NCBI RefSeq assembly: GCF_014202575.1
Contig: NZ_JACHHB010000006.1
Location: forward strand, 62,001 to 126,000
DNA from: Texcoconibacillus texcoconensis
GTDB lineage: Bacteria; Bacillota; Bacilli; Bacillales; Salisediminibacteriaceae
Reading direction: 5' to 3'
Length of the DNA: 64,000 bases
Position numbers and translations under genes: made by a program
Notes under the pieces: generated by a model
Databases searched by the model: none
What the model was told of the DNA's origin: nothing
Seen by the model: the letters and a program-made list of their open reading frames with translations, nothing else
Shown: piece after piece, positions 23,950 to 33,433 of the stretch
Numbering within the stretch: position 1 is the stretch's first letter
How the letters are laid out: each line of letters begins with the position of its first letter

Positions 23950-26490
23950 ATGAAAGGGTTATTGAAAAAAGTCATTGGTGATCCAGACCAACGGCTGTTA
24001 AAAAAACTTCAAAAAAAAGTTGATGAAATTGAACAACTCGGCGAAGACATGAAAAAGTTAGCAGACTCGGACTTCCAGAAAAAAACGGAAGCGTTTAAAG
24101 AGCGTTATGAAAATGGGGAAAAGCTAGATGATTTGCTTCCTGAAGCCTTTGCGGTCGTTCGTGAAGCTTCCACTCGTGTACTAGGGTTACGCCACTTTCC
24201 GGTCCAACTTTTAGGTGGAATCATCTTGCACGACGGGGATATTGCTGAAATGAAAACCGGGGAAGGAAAAACGCTTGTTGCTACGCTTGCTGTTTATTTA
24301 AATGGTCTAACAGGAAAAGGAGTCCACGTAGTCACAGTTAACGAATACTTAGCACGACGTGACTCTGAAGACATGGGTAAACTGTATAATTTCCTTGGTT
24401 TATCCGTTGGTTTGAATGTCAGTGGTATGTCTAAAGAGGAAAAGCGTGAAGCTTATCTTGCCGATGTTACTTATGGAACGAACAATGAGTTTGGCTTCGA
24501 TTTCCTTCGTGATAATATGGTGACCTATAATGAACAACGAGTACAACGGAAATTGCATTATGCGATCGTCGACGAAGTAGATTCAATTTTTGTTGATGAA
24601 GCAAGGACGCCACTGATTATTTCCGGGTCAGCAAATCGTTCTACGCAACTATATACTGCTGCCAATTCTTTCGTCAAAATGTTAAAAGTAGAGGAAGATT
24701 ATACGTACGACGAAAAAACAAAAAATGTACAAATTACAGATGCAGGTGTTGGTAAAGCGGAGAGAACGTTTAATATTGATAACTTGTTTGATCAGCAACA
24801 TGTACAATTAAATCATCACATTAACCAAGCTTTGAAAGCACATGTCGCGATGCACCGTGATGACGATTATGTCGTACAAGATGGTGAAGTCGTTATCGTT
24901 GACCAATTTACAGGGCGTTTGATGAAAGGTCGCCGTTATAGCGATGGTCTCCATCAAGCGATTGAGGCTAAAGAAGGCTTGGATATTAAGCGTGAGAGTA
25001 TGACGCTTGCATCGATCACTTTCCAAAACTACTTCCGTATGTATGAAAAACTCGCTGGGATGACGGGGACGGCAAAGACGGAAGAAGAAGAGTTTCGCAA
25101 TATTTATGCAATGAATGTTGTTAGTGTGCCAACGAATAAGCCGATCATTCGAGAAGATAAACCAGACATGATTTATAAAACAAGTGAAGCAAAGTTTCGT
25201 GCGATTATTCAACGTATTGAGGAACTTTATCAAAAAGGACAACCTGTTCTCGTTGGTACCGCAGGTGTAGATACATCTGAACTTGTTTCCAAGATGCTGA
25301 CAAAAAAGAAGATTACCCACAATGTCCTTAATGCAAAAAACCATGAAAAAGAAGCAGAGATCATTGGAAATGCAGGTCAAAAGCATGCAGTCACGATTGC
25401 AACGAACATGGCCGGGCGTGGGACAGATATTAAACTTGGAGCAGGTGTTATTGAACTAGGTGGCCTTTATGTTTTAGGAACTGAGCGTCATGAAAGTCGT
25501 CGAATTGATAACCAGCTTCGTGGTCGTTCAGGTCGTCAAGGGGACCCAGGTGAATCGCAATTTTACCTTTCCCTAGAAGATGAGCTCATGCGTCGTTTTG
25601 GCTCTGAAAACATGAGTAATATGATGGAAAAACTCGGAATGGATGAAGACCAACCGATTCAAAGTAAAATTGTTTCGCGTGCGGTTGAACAAGCACAAAA
25701 ACGTGTAGAAGGTAACAACTTTGACGCGCGTAAGCAATTATTACAATATGATGACGTTATGCGTGAACAACGTGACGTTATTTACGATCAACGAAATGCA
25801 GTTCTGGAAACAGAGAACCTTCGATCAATCGTTGAGCAGATGATTCACTCAATGATTGAACGCAATGTCCAAGCTTATACACCTGAAGAAGAAGTACCAG
25901 AAGATTGGAATTGGCAAGGGATCATTGACCATATGAATGCAACGGTCCTTGATGAAGGTGACTTAACCGTCAATGATATTTATGGTCAAGAGCCTGAAGA
26001 AATTGTTGAACAGATCACGGATCTTGTGAAGAAGAAATACGATGAACGCGAAGAAGCGTTTACGCCAGAGATGATGCGTGAGTTTGAAAAAGTCGTTCTA
26101 CTTCGGGTGGTCGACACGAAATGGACGAATCACATTGATCAAATGGATCAATTAAGACAAGGTATTCACCTTCGTGCCTATGGCCAAAATGACCCACTCC
26201 GTGAGTATAAGTTCGAAGGCTTTGAGATGTTTGAAGAAATGATTGCGTCTATTGAAGAGGACGTATCAAAATACATGATGAAAGCACAAATCCAACAAAA
26301 TTTACAGCGTGAACAAGTCGCTGAAGGGGAAGCTGTTCACAACAGTGTGACCGAAGAAAAGCAAAAAAGCCAAAAAGAACAAGAAAGAGCAAAAAAGAAA
26401 ACACCGTACGTGAAAGAAGAAACGATCGGCCGCAATGATGAATGCCCATGCGGTTCAGGGAAAAAATACAAGCAGTGTCACGGACGGTAA
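23950..26490 (+). CDS. secA: Preprotein translocase motor ATPase SecA
   Basis: Motor that drives unfolded preproteins through SecYEG. 846 aa, full length. Walker A TGEGKT, DEAD-type [13 protein letters not shown], the preprotein cross-linking region, [14 protein letters not shown] and [13 protein letters not shown] helicase motifs, and the C-terminal zinc-binding tail [15 protein letters not shown] that contacts SecB-like partners or ribosomes. The second of two close ATGs (23950) is chosen: AGGGAG ends eight bases before it but only two bases before the first (23944). It runs straight into prfB (12-base gap). Confidence 0.97.
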   Translation: MKGLLKKVIGDPDQRLLKKLQKKVDEIEQLGEDMKKLADSDFQKKTEAFKERYENGEKLDDLLPEAFAVVREASTRVLGLRHFPVQLLGGIILHDGDIAEMKTGEGKTLVATLAVYLNGLTGKGVHVVTVNEYLARRDSEDMGKLYNFLGLSVGLNVSGMSKEEKREAYLADVTYGTNNEFGFDFLRDNMVTYNEQRVQRKLHYAIVDEVDSIFVDEARTPLIISGSANRSTQLYTAANSFVKMLKVEEDYTYDEKTKNVQITDAGVGKAERTFNIDNLFDQQHVQLNHHINQALKAHVAMHRDDDYVVQDGEVVIVDQFTGRLMKGRRYSDGLHQAIEAKEGLDIKRESMTLASITFQNYFRMYEKLAGMTGTAKTEEEEFRNIYAMNVVSVPTNKPIIREDKPDMIYKTSEAKFRAIIQRIEELYQKGQPVLVGTAGVDTSELVSKMLTKKKITHNVLNAKNHEKEAEIIGNAGQKHAVTIATNMAGRGTDIKLGAGVIELGGLYVLGTERHESRRIDNQLRGRSGRQGDPGESQFYLSLEDELMRRFGSENMSNMMEKLGMDEDQPIQSKIVSRAVEQAQKRVEGNNFDARKQLLQYDDVMREQRDVIYDQRNAVLETENLRSIVEQMIHSMIERNVQAYTPEEEVPEDWNWQGIIDHMNATVLDEGDLTVNDIYGQEPEEIVEQITDLVKKKYDEREEAFTPEMMREFEKVVLLRVVDTKWTNHIDQMDQLRQGIHLRAYGQNDPLREYKFEGFEMFEEMIASIEEDVSKYMMKAQIQQNLQREQVAEGEAVHNSVTEEKQKSQKEQERAKKKTPYVKEETIGRNDECPCGSGKKYKQCHGR

Positions 26491-26502
26491 GAGGTGATGA
26501 AC

Positions 26503-27607
26503 ATGGATATGACGGAAATGAAGCAGGAATTAGATACTATGGCTAAGCGATTAGCGGATTTTAGGGGGTCTCTTTGACCTCGAAACGAAGGAACAACGAG
26601 TCGCGGAATTAGAAGAGCGAATGACGGAGCCTGGTTTTTGGGATAAACAAAGCGAAGCGAAAAAAGTAATCGATGAATCAAATCATTTAAAGGGACAAAC
26701 AGAGGTGTTTCGAAAATTAGAGGAAACATATAACAATCTCGAAGTATCCTACGAACTCGTCCAAGAAGAGCCCGATGAAGAATTAATCGCTGATTTGCAA
26801 GCAGGTCTTAAGGAGCTAGCTTCAAACATCAATGATTTCGAACTGCAAATGTTGTTAAGTGAGCCGTATGACAGTAACAGTGCGATTTTAGAATTGCACC
26901 CAGGTGCAGGGGGGACGGAGTCTCAGGACTGGGCTTCGATGCTCCTTAGAATGTATACACGCTGGTCGGAAAGTCGCGGTTTTAAAGTTGAAACGTTAGA
27001 TTATTTGCCAGGTGATGAAGCTGGAGTAAAAAGCGTTACACTACTAATTCAAGGGCACAATGCTTATGGTTACTTGAAAGCAGAAAAAGGTGTCCATCGT
27101 CTTGTACGTATATCTCCGTTTGACTCGTCAGGTCGTAGACATACATCATTTGCATCTTGTGAAGTCACACCAGAACTTGAAGATGATGTCGAAGATGTTG
27201 AGATTCGTTCAGAGGACTTAAAGATTGATACGTATCGATCAAGTGGCGCAGGAGGTCAACATGTTAATACAACAGACTCCGCTGTACGTATGACGCACTT
27301 ACCGACAAACACAGTCGTCACTTGTCAGTCTGAACGTTCCCAAATTAAAAACCGCGAAAAAGCGATGAAAATGCTGAAAGGGAAATTGATTCAGCAAAAA
27401 ATTGAAGAACAACGAAAAGAAGCGGAAGAGATCCGTGGTGAACAGTCAGAAATTGGCTGGGGAAGTCAAATTCGTTCATATGTATTCCATCCATATAATA
27501 TGGTAAAAGATCACCGCACAAATTATGAAACAGGAAACACACAAGCGGTAATGGATGGTGGGCTAACTCCGTTTATCGACGCTTATTTACGTTCGAAACT
27601 TTCTTAA
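26503..27607 (+). CDS. prfB: Peptide chain release factor 2 with programmed +1 frameshift
   Basis: RF2 releases peptides at UGA and UAA. The first frame (ATG 26503) encodes 24 residues and meets TGA at 26575-26577 in the classical slippery context AGGGGG-TCT-CTT-TGA-C; shifting +1 after CTT continues at GAC 26576 to the stop at 27605-27607, giving 367 aa, the usual length. Low RF2 lets the ribosome slip, so the protein controls its own synthesis. The internal Shine-Dalgarno-like AGGGGG stimulates the shift. SPF (RISPFDSSG) for stop recognition and GGQ (GAGGQHVN, about 250) for hydrolysis are intact. It is not a pseudogene. Likely co-transcribed with secA. Confidence 0.97.
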
Positions 27608-27636
27608 AGTTTTTGATCATTTTCCCAGAAATAAGA

Positions 27637-27673
27637 GGCCATGCGCTAGAAGTTTAGCGCATGGCCTTATTTA
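27637..27673 (+). terminator. Terminator of secA-prfB
   Basis: Perfect 12-bp stem (GGCCATGCGCTA), loop GAAGTT, followed by TTATTTA. Confidence 0.85.
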
Positions 27674-27777
27674 TTATGGGGGGTAAGCAAATCATATAGC
27701 GTTGATCTGCAAATACTATTTTAGAGATCAGCCTCTTTTTGTGTCGTCTACCCCTTTACTACGTTACTTCGATTGCG

Positions 27778-27806
27778 TTTACACTACTAGGGCGTGGTGA
27801 TATACT
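27778..27806 (+). promoter_or_regulatory. Sigma-A promoter of yvjA
   Basis: TTTACA at 27778-27783, 17-base spacer, TATACT at 27801-27806 with an extended -10 TG one base upstream. The start would be near 27813, about 90 bases before the ATG. Confidence 0.75.
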
Positions 27807-27902
27807 ACTTGAGGAAAATAGAGGGAAACACAACAATAATTCCAAACATAGGTCGACTTTCTCATAAGTGAAGTCGGTAGTTATTAGTGAGGTGCGATAG
27901 TC

Positions 27903-28784
27903 ATGGTTTCAGCAAAAAAGCGACGCCGAGGGGAACAAAAAGAGTATTCACCACAAATGAGGGTACTTTTCGAATATGCACACGTATTTCTCGGTGCGGC
28001 GATCGTTGCGATATCATTTAATTTATTTTTACTCCCTAACCAAATTGCATCAGGTGGTGTTAGTGGGGTTTCAACCGTTGTGTATGCGGTGACGCAATTT
28101 GAACCGGCTTTTACACAATGGGCATTAAATATTCCACTTTTTATTGCGGGTGTTGTTTTGCTCGGAGGTTTAAAATATGGGGCGAAAACACTTGTCGGAA
28201 CGCTCTTTTTACCGTATGTCGTTTTTCTAACGCGTAATTGGGAGCCAGCAACATCGGATCCACTTTTGGCAGCATTATTTGGCGGGATCGGTGTTGGCCT
28301 TGGCTTAGGTATTGTATTCAGGTCTAACTCTTCGACAGGTGGAACTGATTTAGCAGCGCAGGTTATTAATAAATATACAGGCGTCTCCCTCGGGGCATCT
28401 GTTTTTATGATGGACGGGCTTGTCGTTTTATCATCGGCAATCGTTTTTAATATTGAGTTTGCGCTATATGCATTAATTAGCCTTTACGTGACAGGGAAGA
28501 CGATAGACATCGTACAAGTTGGTCTCGGCCGCTCCAAAATGGCGATGATTATTTCAGACCAACAAGAGCAAGTGAAAAAAGATATTCTTGAAAAAGTCGA
28601 CCGGGGTGTGACAAAACTCGATGGCCACGGAGGTTACACAGACGATGAACGTCCTGTACTCTTGTGTGTTGTCAACCATAATGAAGTGTCAAGGTTAAAG
28701 CAAGTTGTTAAGGCAACTGACCCAGGAGCGTTTGTAATAGTCAGTGATACAAATGAAGTGCTCGGTGAGGGTTTCAAAACGTAA
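27903..28784 (+). CDS. yvjA: YitT/YvjA-family membrane protein with DUF2179 domain
   Basis: Membrane protein of unknown role. 293 aa: basic N-terminus, five or six membrane helices up to about 205 (AAIVAISFNLFLLPNQIASG, LNIPLFIAGVVLLGG, LLAALFGGIGVGLGLGIVF and others), the conserved SNSSTGGTDLAAQVI loop, then a cytoplasmic DUF2179 domain (about 205-285) ending in DPGAFVIVSDTNEVLGEGF. ATG 27903 has GAGGTG upstream. Position after prfB matches B. subtilis yvjA. Confidence 0.88.
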   Translation: MVSAKKRRRGEQKEYSPQMRVLFEYAHVFLGAAIVAISFNLFLLPNQIASGGVSGVSTVVYAVTQFEPAFTQWALNIPLFIAGVVLLGGLKYGAKTLVGTLFLPYVVFLTRNWEPATSDPLLAALFGGIGVGLGLGIVFRSNSSTGGTDLAAQVINKYTGVSLGASVFMMDGLVVLSSAIVFNIEFALYALISLYVTGKTIDIVQVGLGRSKMAMIISDQQEQVKKDILEKVDRGVTKLDGHGGYTDDERPVLLCVVNHNEVSRLKQVVKATDPGAFVIVSDTNEVLGEGFKT

Positions 28785-28851
28785 AAAATAGGTTATAATA
28801 AAGTGGACAAATAAATAGAAAATGATGACATTTTTGGGAGGAGGGTCTACA

Positions 28852-29193
28852 GTGAAAAAACTTCTTACTTTGATGTTAGGATCAGCACTTGTTTTAGCAG
28901 CGTGTGGTGGAGAAGAACCTGAGGATGATGTAGACACAGGTGACGACATGGAAGAGGCGACTGAAGAAGTCGAAGAGGTAGCATACGACGCTGGACGAGC
29001 TGAAGAGTTGTATGAACAGTCTTGCATAGGCTGTCATGGTGGTGACCTTGAAGGAACTTCTGGGCCACCAATCACTGGTTTATCAGAAGAAGAGGTATTA
29101 AATGCCATTGAAGAAGGTCCTGGGATAATGCAATCAAACATCCTTGAAGGGGAAGAAGCAGAACTTGTTTCCCAATGGGCAGCAGATCAATAA
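28852..29193 (+). CDS. cccB: Membrane-anchored cytochrome c551 lipoprotein
   Basis: Small periplasm-side electron carrier of the aerobic respiratory chain. 113 aa: signal peptide with lipobox LAAC near residue 18, a very acidic linker of about 25 residues (DDVDTGDDMEEATEEVEEV), then a class I cytochrome c with one heme site CIGCH and the axial Met in GIMQSN. GTG 28852 is chosen because GGGAGGAGG precedes it; an upstream ATG would disrupt the signal peptide. In B. subtilis cccB also precedes ftsE. The acidic linker fits a salt- or alkali-adapted surface. Confidence 0.93.
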   Translation: MKKLLTLMLGSALVLAACGGEEPEDDVDTGDDMEEATEEVEEVAYDAGRAEELYEQSCIGCHGGDLEGTSGPPITGLSEEEVLNAIEEGPGIMQSNILEGEEAELVSQWAADQ

Positions 29194-29229
29194 TTTAACA
29201 TATGAAAATGATGATAAACACCTTGAACA

Positions 29230-29258
29230 GTCGTCCTAACAGAAGGACGGCTTCTTTT
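29230..29258 (+). terminator. Terminator of cccB
   Basis: GTCGTCCT pairs with AGGACGGC (one G-T), loop AACAGA, followed by TTCTTTT. Confidence 0.8.
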
Positions 29259-29337
29259 ATTTTGGCTATTTTCGTAACCTTTGTTGTTTTTTAATAAATT
29301 CGGCGGAGTGGGTGCAAGGTGTGATTCCAAGTTGCTA

Positions 29338-29503
29338 AATGGAGTCACGTCCAATGTTTCGGTCGCTGCGGACATTGATTCCGCTATTTAATTGAAAAGA
29401 GCTGTTTTTGAGTGTTTTAGGGACATGAGTTCCGCTATTTGCAAAAAAATGCCCTTTATTGCTTGCAGAAGAGATGATTAACGGAACATATGTCCGCGAC
29501 TGC
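29338..29503 (+). repeat. Dispersed modular repeat, copy 1
   Basis: About 165 bases that reappear, inverted and diverged, at 61947-62112. Shared landmarks in order: GTCACGTCCAA, GGACATTGATTCCG, GGACATGAGTTCCGCTATTT, GCAAAAAA, GCCCTTTAT or ACCCTTTAT, and ATTAACGGAACATATGTCCG. Each module couples GGACAT with TTCCG. No ORF. It lies between cccB and ftsE. Confidence 0.8.
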
Positions 29504-29685
29504 GAAACCTATGAACCACTGTAACGAACCCGAGTATTACCAAGTTTTTTAAAGACAGCAACAATCTTTTAGAAAACAGCCTTTATTTTTGTTAAGCATG
29601 ATGGCATTCATTTAGAATTAATTTTCAAGTCAAATCTATTGAAATCAAAATGTAAAAAAAATCATCTTAAAATGTTGAATAATGA

Positions 29686-29694
29686 TGATATAAT
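29686..29694 (+). promoter_or_regulatory. Extended -10 promoter of ftsEX
   Basis: TG, one base, then a perfect TATAAT (29689-29694). No good -35 at 17 bases, as is common for extended -10 promoters. The start would be near 29701. Confidence 0.5.
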
Positions 29695-29748
29695 GGATGA
29701 GGAATTAAAGATTTTGTTGTTTAACAGGATGTTATGACGCTTTGTCAA

Positions 29749-29782
29749 ATGTAACGTTTATTTTTGTCAAAAACCGTTACAT
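29749..29782 (+). other. Palindrome in the ftsE leader
   Basis: ATGTAACG and CGTTACAT, with further TTTTT/AAAAA pairing inside. It lies in the presumed 5' leader, 83 bases before the ftsE start. It may be an RNA hairpin or a regulator-binding site. Confidence 0.5.
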
Positions 29783-29865
29783 CTCATATATAAACTGATT
29801 GAGGACGGAACTATTGCATCAACTGAACAACATCGTGAATGACACAAATAGGAAGTGATGATCCA

Positions 29866-30552
29866 TTGATAGAAATGCGTGACATTTGGAAAACGTATCC
29901 AAACGGAGTTATGGCAATAAATGGAATGAACCTATCAGTTGATAAAGGGGAATTCGTTTATGTTGTCGGGCCAAGCGGTGCTGGTAAATCAACATTTATA
30001 AAATTAATATACAGAGAGGAAAAGCCGACAAAAGGGAAAGTGTATGTGGACAAAAAAGATTTATCTAGTATGAAAGAAAAACATGTCCCATATTTACGAC
30101 GAAGTATTGGGGTTGTTTTTCAAGACTTCAAGTTACTCCCATCCCTTTCTGTTTTTGAAAACGTATCCTTCGCTCTTGAAGTGATCGAAGAGGATACGGC
30201 TAAAATTCGTCAACGAGTGATGCGTACACTTGAAACTGTACAATTGAAAAATAAAGCACGCTTTAAACCTCACGAATTATCAGGTGGGGAACAACAACGA
30301 GTTGCGATTGCTCGTGCGATTGTGAACAACCCAAGTGTATTAATTGCCGATGAACCAACAGGGAACTTGGACCCTGAAACGTCGTGGGAGATTATGAATA
30401 TTTTAGAAGAGGTCAACGCTCATGGAACGACGATTGTTATGGCGACACATAACCGTGAAATCGTTAATACGATGAGAAAACGTGTGATTGCTATTGATGG
30501 TGGTCGAATTGCCCGTGACGAAATAAGGGGGGACTACGGTTATGAAAGCTAG
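29866..30552 (+). CDS. ftsE: Cell-division ABC ATPase FtsE
   Basis: ATPase of the FtsEX complex, which in bacilli activates peptidoglycan hydrolases across the membrane. 228 aa, the same length as the B. subtilis protein when started at TTG 29866; AGGAAGTG lies eight bases before it, whereas an in-frame ATG 27 bases earlier has no ribosome site. Walker A GPSGAGKST, Q-loop FQDFKLLP, signature LSGGEQQRVA and Walker B VLIADEPTGNLD are intact. Overlaps ftsX by 11 bases. Confidence 0.95.
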   Translation: MIEMRDIWKTYPNGVMAINGMNLSVDKGEFVYVVGPSGAGKSTFIKLIYREEKPTKGKVYVDKKDLSSMKEKHVPYLRRSIGVVFQDFKLLPSLSVFENVSFALEVIEEDTAKIRQRVMRTLETVQLKNKARFKPHELSGGEQQRVAIARAIVNNPSVLIADEPTGNLDPETSWEIMNILEEVNAHGTTIVMATHNREIVNTMRKRVIAIDGGRIARDEIRGDYGYES

Positions 30553-31435
30553 GACCCTGGCTCGCCATGTTAGAGAAGGTGCGAAGAACTTAGGTCGTAA
30601 TGGGTTGATGACTTTTGCATCGATTAGTGCAGTTACTGTGATGCTTCTTGTGGTTGGGGCATTTTTGACGATCATTTTAAATATTAATTATTTTACGAAT
30701 GAGTTAGAAAATGATGTAGAGGTGCGAGTATTCATAGATTTGCTCGCCTCTGAAGAAGAACAGGACGAGCTATATTCGAACATTGAATCTTTGAATACAG
30801 TCGATTCGGTTGATTTTGTTCCTAGAGATGAAGGTCTTGATGACTTAATCGAAAGTTTAGGCGAAGAGGGCGAAGTATTTGAGTCATTAAGAGAAGAAAA
30901 TCCTCTCAATGATGTCTTTGTTGTACAAGCTAACGATCCACACCAAACGGAACAAGTCGCACAGCAAATTGAGTCCTTTGATCATGTCGAAATGCTCGAC
31001 TACGGTCAAGATATTGTAGAGCAACTTTTTTCCTTTACCAACCTTACGAGGATTATAGGGATTGCCTTAATTGTTGGTTTGATGTTTACCGCAATGTTTC
31101 TGATTGCCAATACGATCAAGCTTACAATCATCGCTCGAAAAACAGAAATTCAAATTATGAAACTTGTCGGAGCAACGAATGGCTTTATTCGCTGGCCGTT
31201 CTTTATTGAGGGATTGTTACTAGGGGTTTTCGGTTCACTGATACCGATCGTTGCTTTAGTCTACGGATATGAACAAATCTATCAATATATCACCGTAAGC
31301 GTAGACTTATCGTTTATCGAAATGTTGCCTCCATACCCGCTTATATTACAAGTCTCGTTGATTATTATTTCCATTGGCGCTTTTGTAGGCGTATGGGGAA
31401 GTTTGATGAGCGTGCGCAAATTTTTGAAAGTATAG
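30542..31435 (+). CDS. ftsX: Cell-division membrane protein FtsX
   Basis: Membrane partner of FtsE. 297 aa: cytoplasmic N-terminus, membrane helix about 23-45 (ISAVTVMLLVVGAFLTIILN), an extracytoplasmic loop of about 125 acidic residues that should contact the hydrolase, then three helices (IIGIALIVGLMFTAMFLIAN, PFFIEGLLLGVFGSLIPIVA, ILQVSLIIISIGAFVGV). AGGGGGG precedes the ATG within the ftsE 3' end. Followed 66 bases later by an exported M23 peptidase, a candidate FtsEX client. Confidence 0.95.
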   Translation: MKARTLARHVREGAKNLGRNGLMTFASISAVTVMLLVVGAFLTIILNINYFTNELENDVEVRVFIDLLASEEEQDELYSNIESLNTVDSVDFVPRDEGLDDLIESLGEEGEVFESLREENPLNDVFVVQANDPHQTEQVAQQIESFDHVEMLDYGQDIVEQLFSFTNLTRIIGIALIVGLMFTAMFLIANTIKLTIIARKTEIQIMKLVGATNGFIRWPFFIEGLLLGVFGSLIPIVALVYGYEQIYQYITVSVDLSFIEMLPPYPLILQVSLIIISIGAFVGVWGSLMSVRKFLKV

Positions 31436-31501
31436 TCGTAGAATTATTTGTCTATTGCCCTGGAAATAAAACGGTTGTTGTCGGTGAAAGGAGAGACGGA
31501 T

Positions 31502-32734
31502 ATGAAACAGAAGTGGGGAGCTAGTGCTATTGCCTTTGTTCTCGGTGTGTTACTTGTTTTTCAGCCGTGGAGTGAGGTTTCTGTTTCTGCAAATACGGGA
31601 AGCGATCTAGAGGATAAAATTCGTTCGATTCAAGAAGAACGTGAAGAAAAGCAAAGAGAAGCTGGAAAAACAGAAGAGGAAATGGAAGAGCTTCATGATG
31701 AAATCGCTGAAGTAGAAGCTGAAATGGCCGAAATAGACGCAGAGGTCGCGAAAACAAATCAACAAATTCGTGAAAAAGAAGGAGACATCGCAGAAACAGA
31801 AGACAATGTCACTTCATTAGAAGAGGAAATAGTGGAATTGGAAGAGAGAATTGAAGAACGTGATGATTTATTAAAAGATCGCGTTCGCTCGATGTACCAA
31901 AACGGTGGAGAGGTAAACTATATTGAAGTTCTTCTCGGTGCGCAAAGCTTTGGGGATCTATTAGATCGCATTGCCGCATTAACAACAATTGCACAACAAG
32001 ATCGAAACATATTAGATCAACATATTGCGGATAAACAAGCGGTCGAAGAAGCGAAACAACAACTCGAAGAAGAATTAGCCTCTCTTGAAGAACAACTAGA
32101 AGACTTAGAAACATTAAAAGCAAACTTAGATAAACAGCGTGATGAAAAAGATGTCCTTATGGATCAATTAGAGGAAAAAGAAGTAGAGTTAAGTAATGAA
32201 ATTATATCATTAGAAGAAGCAGATGAAATTTTACAAGCCCAAGAAGAAGCGAGAAAACAAGAACTTGAACGTTGGGAGGAACAACAACGTCAACAGCAAA
32301 CGCAGCAAACGACGGAAACCAGTAGTGGTGGAGATGGTACGCTTCAACGTCCAGCAACCGGAGCGATTACTTCTGGCCATGGTCCGCGTTGGGGGAGTTT
32401 CCACCACGGAATTGATATCGGACAAGGTGGCAGAAGTAACGTGCCAATTGTCGCTGCCGAAGCTGGAACCGTGATTCGTTCCTATTACTCAGCTTCATAT
32501 GGAAATGCGATTTTTATTTCACATAATGTTGGTGGGCAAGAGTTAACAACTGTATATGCGCATTTACAAAATCGTGAAGTGTCCAGTGGTGAACGCGTAG
32601 AACGTGGACAACGCCTAGGGTATATGGGAAACACAGGTCGTTCTACAGGTCCCCATTTACACTTTGAAGTTCATGAAGGACCATGGAATCTAGGTAAAAC
32701 AAACGCTGTCGATCCACTTAGATATATTGAATAA
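31502..32734 (+). CDS. Exported coiled-coil M23 peptidase, candidate FtsEX-controlled cell-wall hydrolase
   Basis: Secreted murein hydrolase of the EnvC/PcsB-like layout. 410 aa: signal peptide about 1-31 ending VSVSA, a long Glu-rich coiled coil about 33-265 with a break around RVRSMYQNGGEVNYIEVLLG, a Gln-rich linker, and an M23 domain about 285-405. Zinc-site motifs are intact: HHGIDIG near 301 and HLHFE near 385, with TVYAHLQ between, so it should be an active endopeptidase rather than a degenerate activator. ATG 31502 follows AAAGGAGAG. It shares the ftsEX operon; the analogous FtsEX client in B. subtilis, CwlO, is a different enzyme type (NlpC/P60) encoded elsewhere. Confidence 0.88.
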   Translation: MKQKWGASAIAFVLGVLLVFQPWSEVSVSANTGSDLEDKIRSIQEEREEKQREAGKTEEEMEELHDEIAEVEAEMAEIDAEVAKTNQQIREKEGDIAETEDNVTSLEEEIVELEERIEERDDLLKDRVRSMYQNGGEVNYIEVLLGAQSFGDLLDRIAALTTIAQQDRNILDQHIADKQAVEEAKQQLEEELASLEEQLEDLETLKANLDKQRDEKDVLMDQLEEKEVELSNEIISLEEADEILQAQEEARKQELERWEEQQRQQQTQQTTETSSGGDGTLQRPATGAITSGHGPRWGSFHHGIDIGQGGRSNVPIVAAEAGTVIRSYYSASYGNAIFISHNVGGQELTTVYAHLQNREVSSGERVERGQRLGYMGNTGRSTGPHLHFEVHEGPWNLGKTNAVDPLRYIE

Positions 32735-32743
32735 CAAATGAAG

Positions 32744-32853
32744 AAGGCTGATGGTTAAAAAAGTAGAAAACAGATCGATAAAATCGTCAAACATCTTATG
32801 TTACGATTATGTCATTTTGTACAATTTCTACCATTAACCATCAGTCTTTTTTC
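32744..32853 (+). terminator. Long-stem terminator of the ftsEX-M23 operon
   Basis: AAGGCTGATGGTTAA pairs with TTAACCATCAGTCTT (one G-T), extended by GTAGAAA/TTTCTAC; about 60 bases in the loop; six T follow. Confidence 0.75.
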
Positions 32854-32941
32854 TTATCAAGACCATATAAAGTAGCTGCACAGTACATGTTGAACTATAA
32901 AAAAATAAGATTTTGTGTTAAGGGGATGGTTTGATCATTTC

Positions 32942-32970
32942 TTGAGATTCTTGTTAACAGCGTGTATAGT
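32942..32970 (+). promoter_or_regulatory. Sigma-A promoter with long leader to ctpB
   Basis: TTGAGA at 32942-32947, 17-base spacer, TATAGT at 32965-32970. It lies about 457 bases upstream of the ctpB start, leaving a long leader. Confidence 0.6.
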
Positions 32971-33433
32971 GAAGTTAAACGAAATCATTAAGACATAGGT
33001 GTTGTTTAAGTGAAAGGCTGTTTCCCTAAAAGGTTTTACTGTTGAATACAAATGAACAAGGTTACATCACCATATGTAGTTTGAATACACCAAGGCTCCT
33101 GAATCAGCTAAAAACGGTAACGTCCTGTTCATCACGGATGAGCGACGGAAATGTATATAAACTCCGGTTCAAATAACAATCAACCTATACGAAAAGAGCC
33201 AAATTTTTTTAAATAATTTAAATGCTTTACCGTATACTAGTTTTACTTTGTCGTAATGGAAAAATGCATAGCCATCGTGAAGATGGTATAAACTGAGGGA
33301 AAGTGAACTTGTTGGAAATAAACGGATGAATGTCTGAAGAACATTGCTTTACAAAAGATTGCTATTTTCAATCAATGTTGACCGTTTTATAACTGAAAAC
33401 CTGTGATCTTTTTCTTACAAATGAGGTGAAAGA
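32971..33433. other. Long untranslated leader or gap before ctpB
   Basis: No ORF with a ribosome site and no strong hairpin was seen. A TATACT lies near 33233 without a matching -35. Closer promoters cannot be excluded. Confidence 0.4.

Noticed and set aside
24808-25386. 192-residue ORF antisense to secA
   Set aside because: Cys/Phe-rich shadow without a start signal inside a highly conserved gene.
26503-26577. prfB as a frameshifted pseudogene
   Set aside because: The in-frame TGA sits in the canonical RF2 slippery context and the downstream protein is complete.
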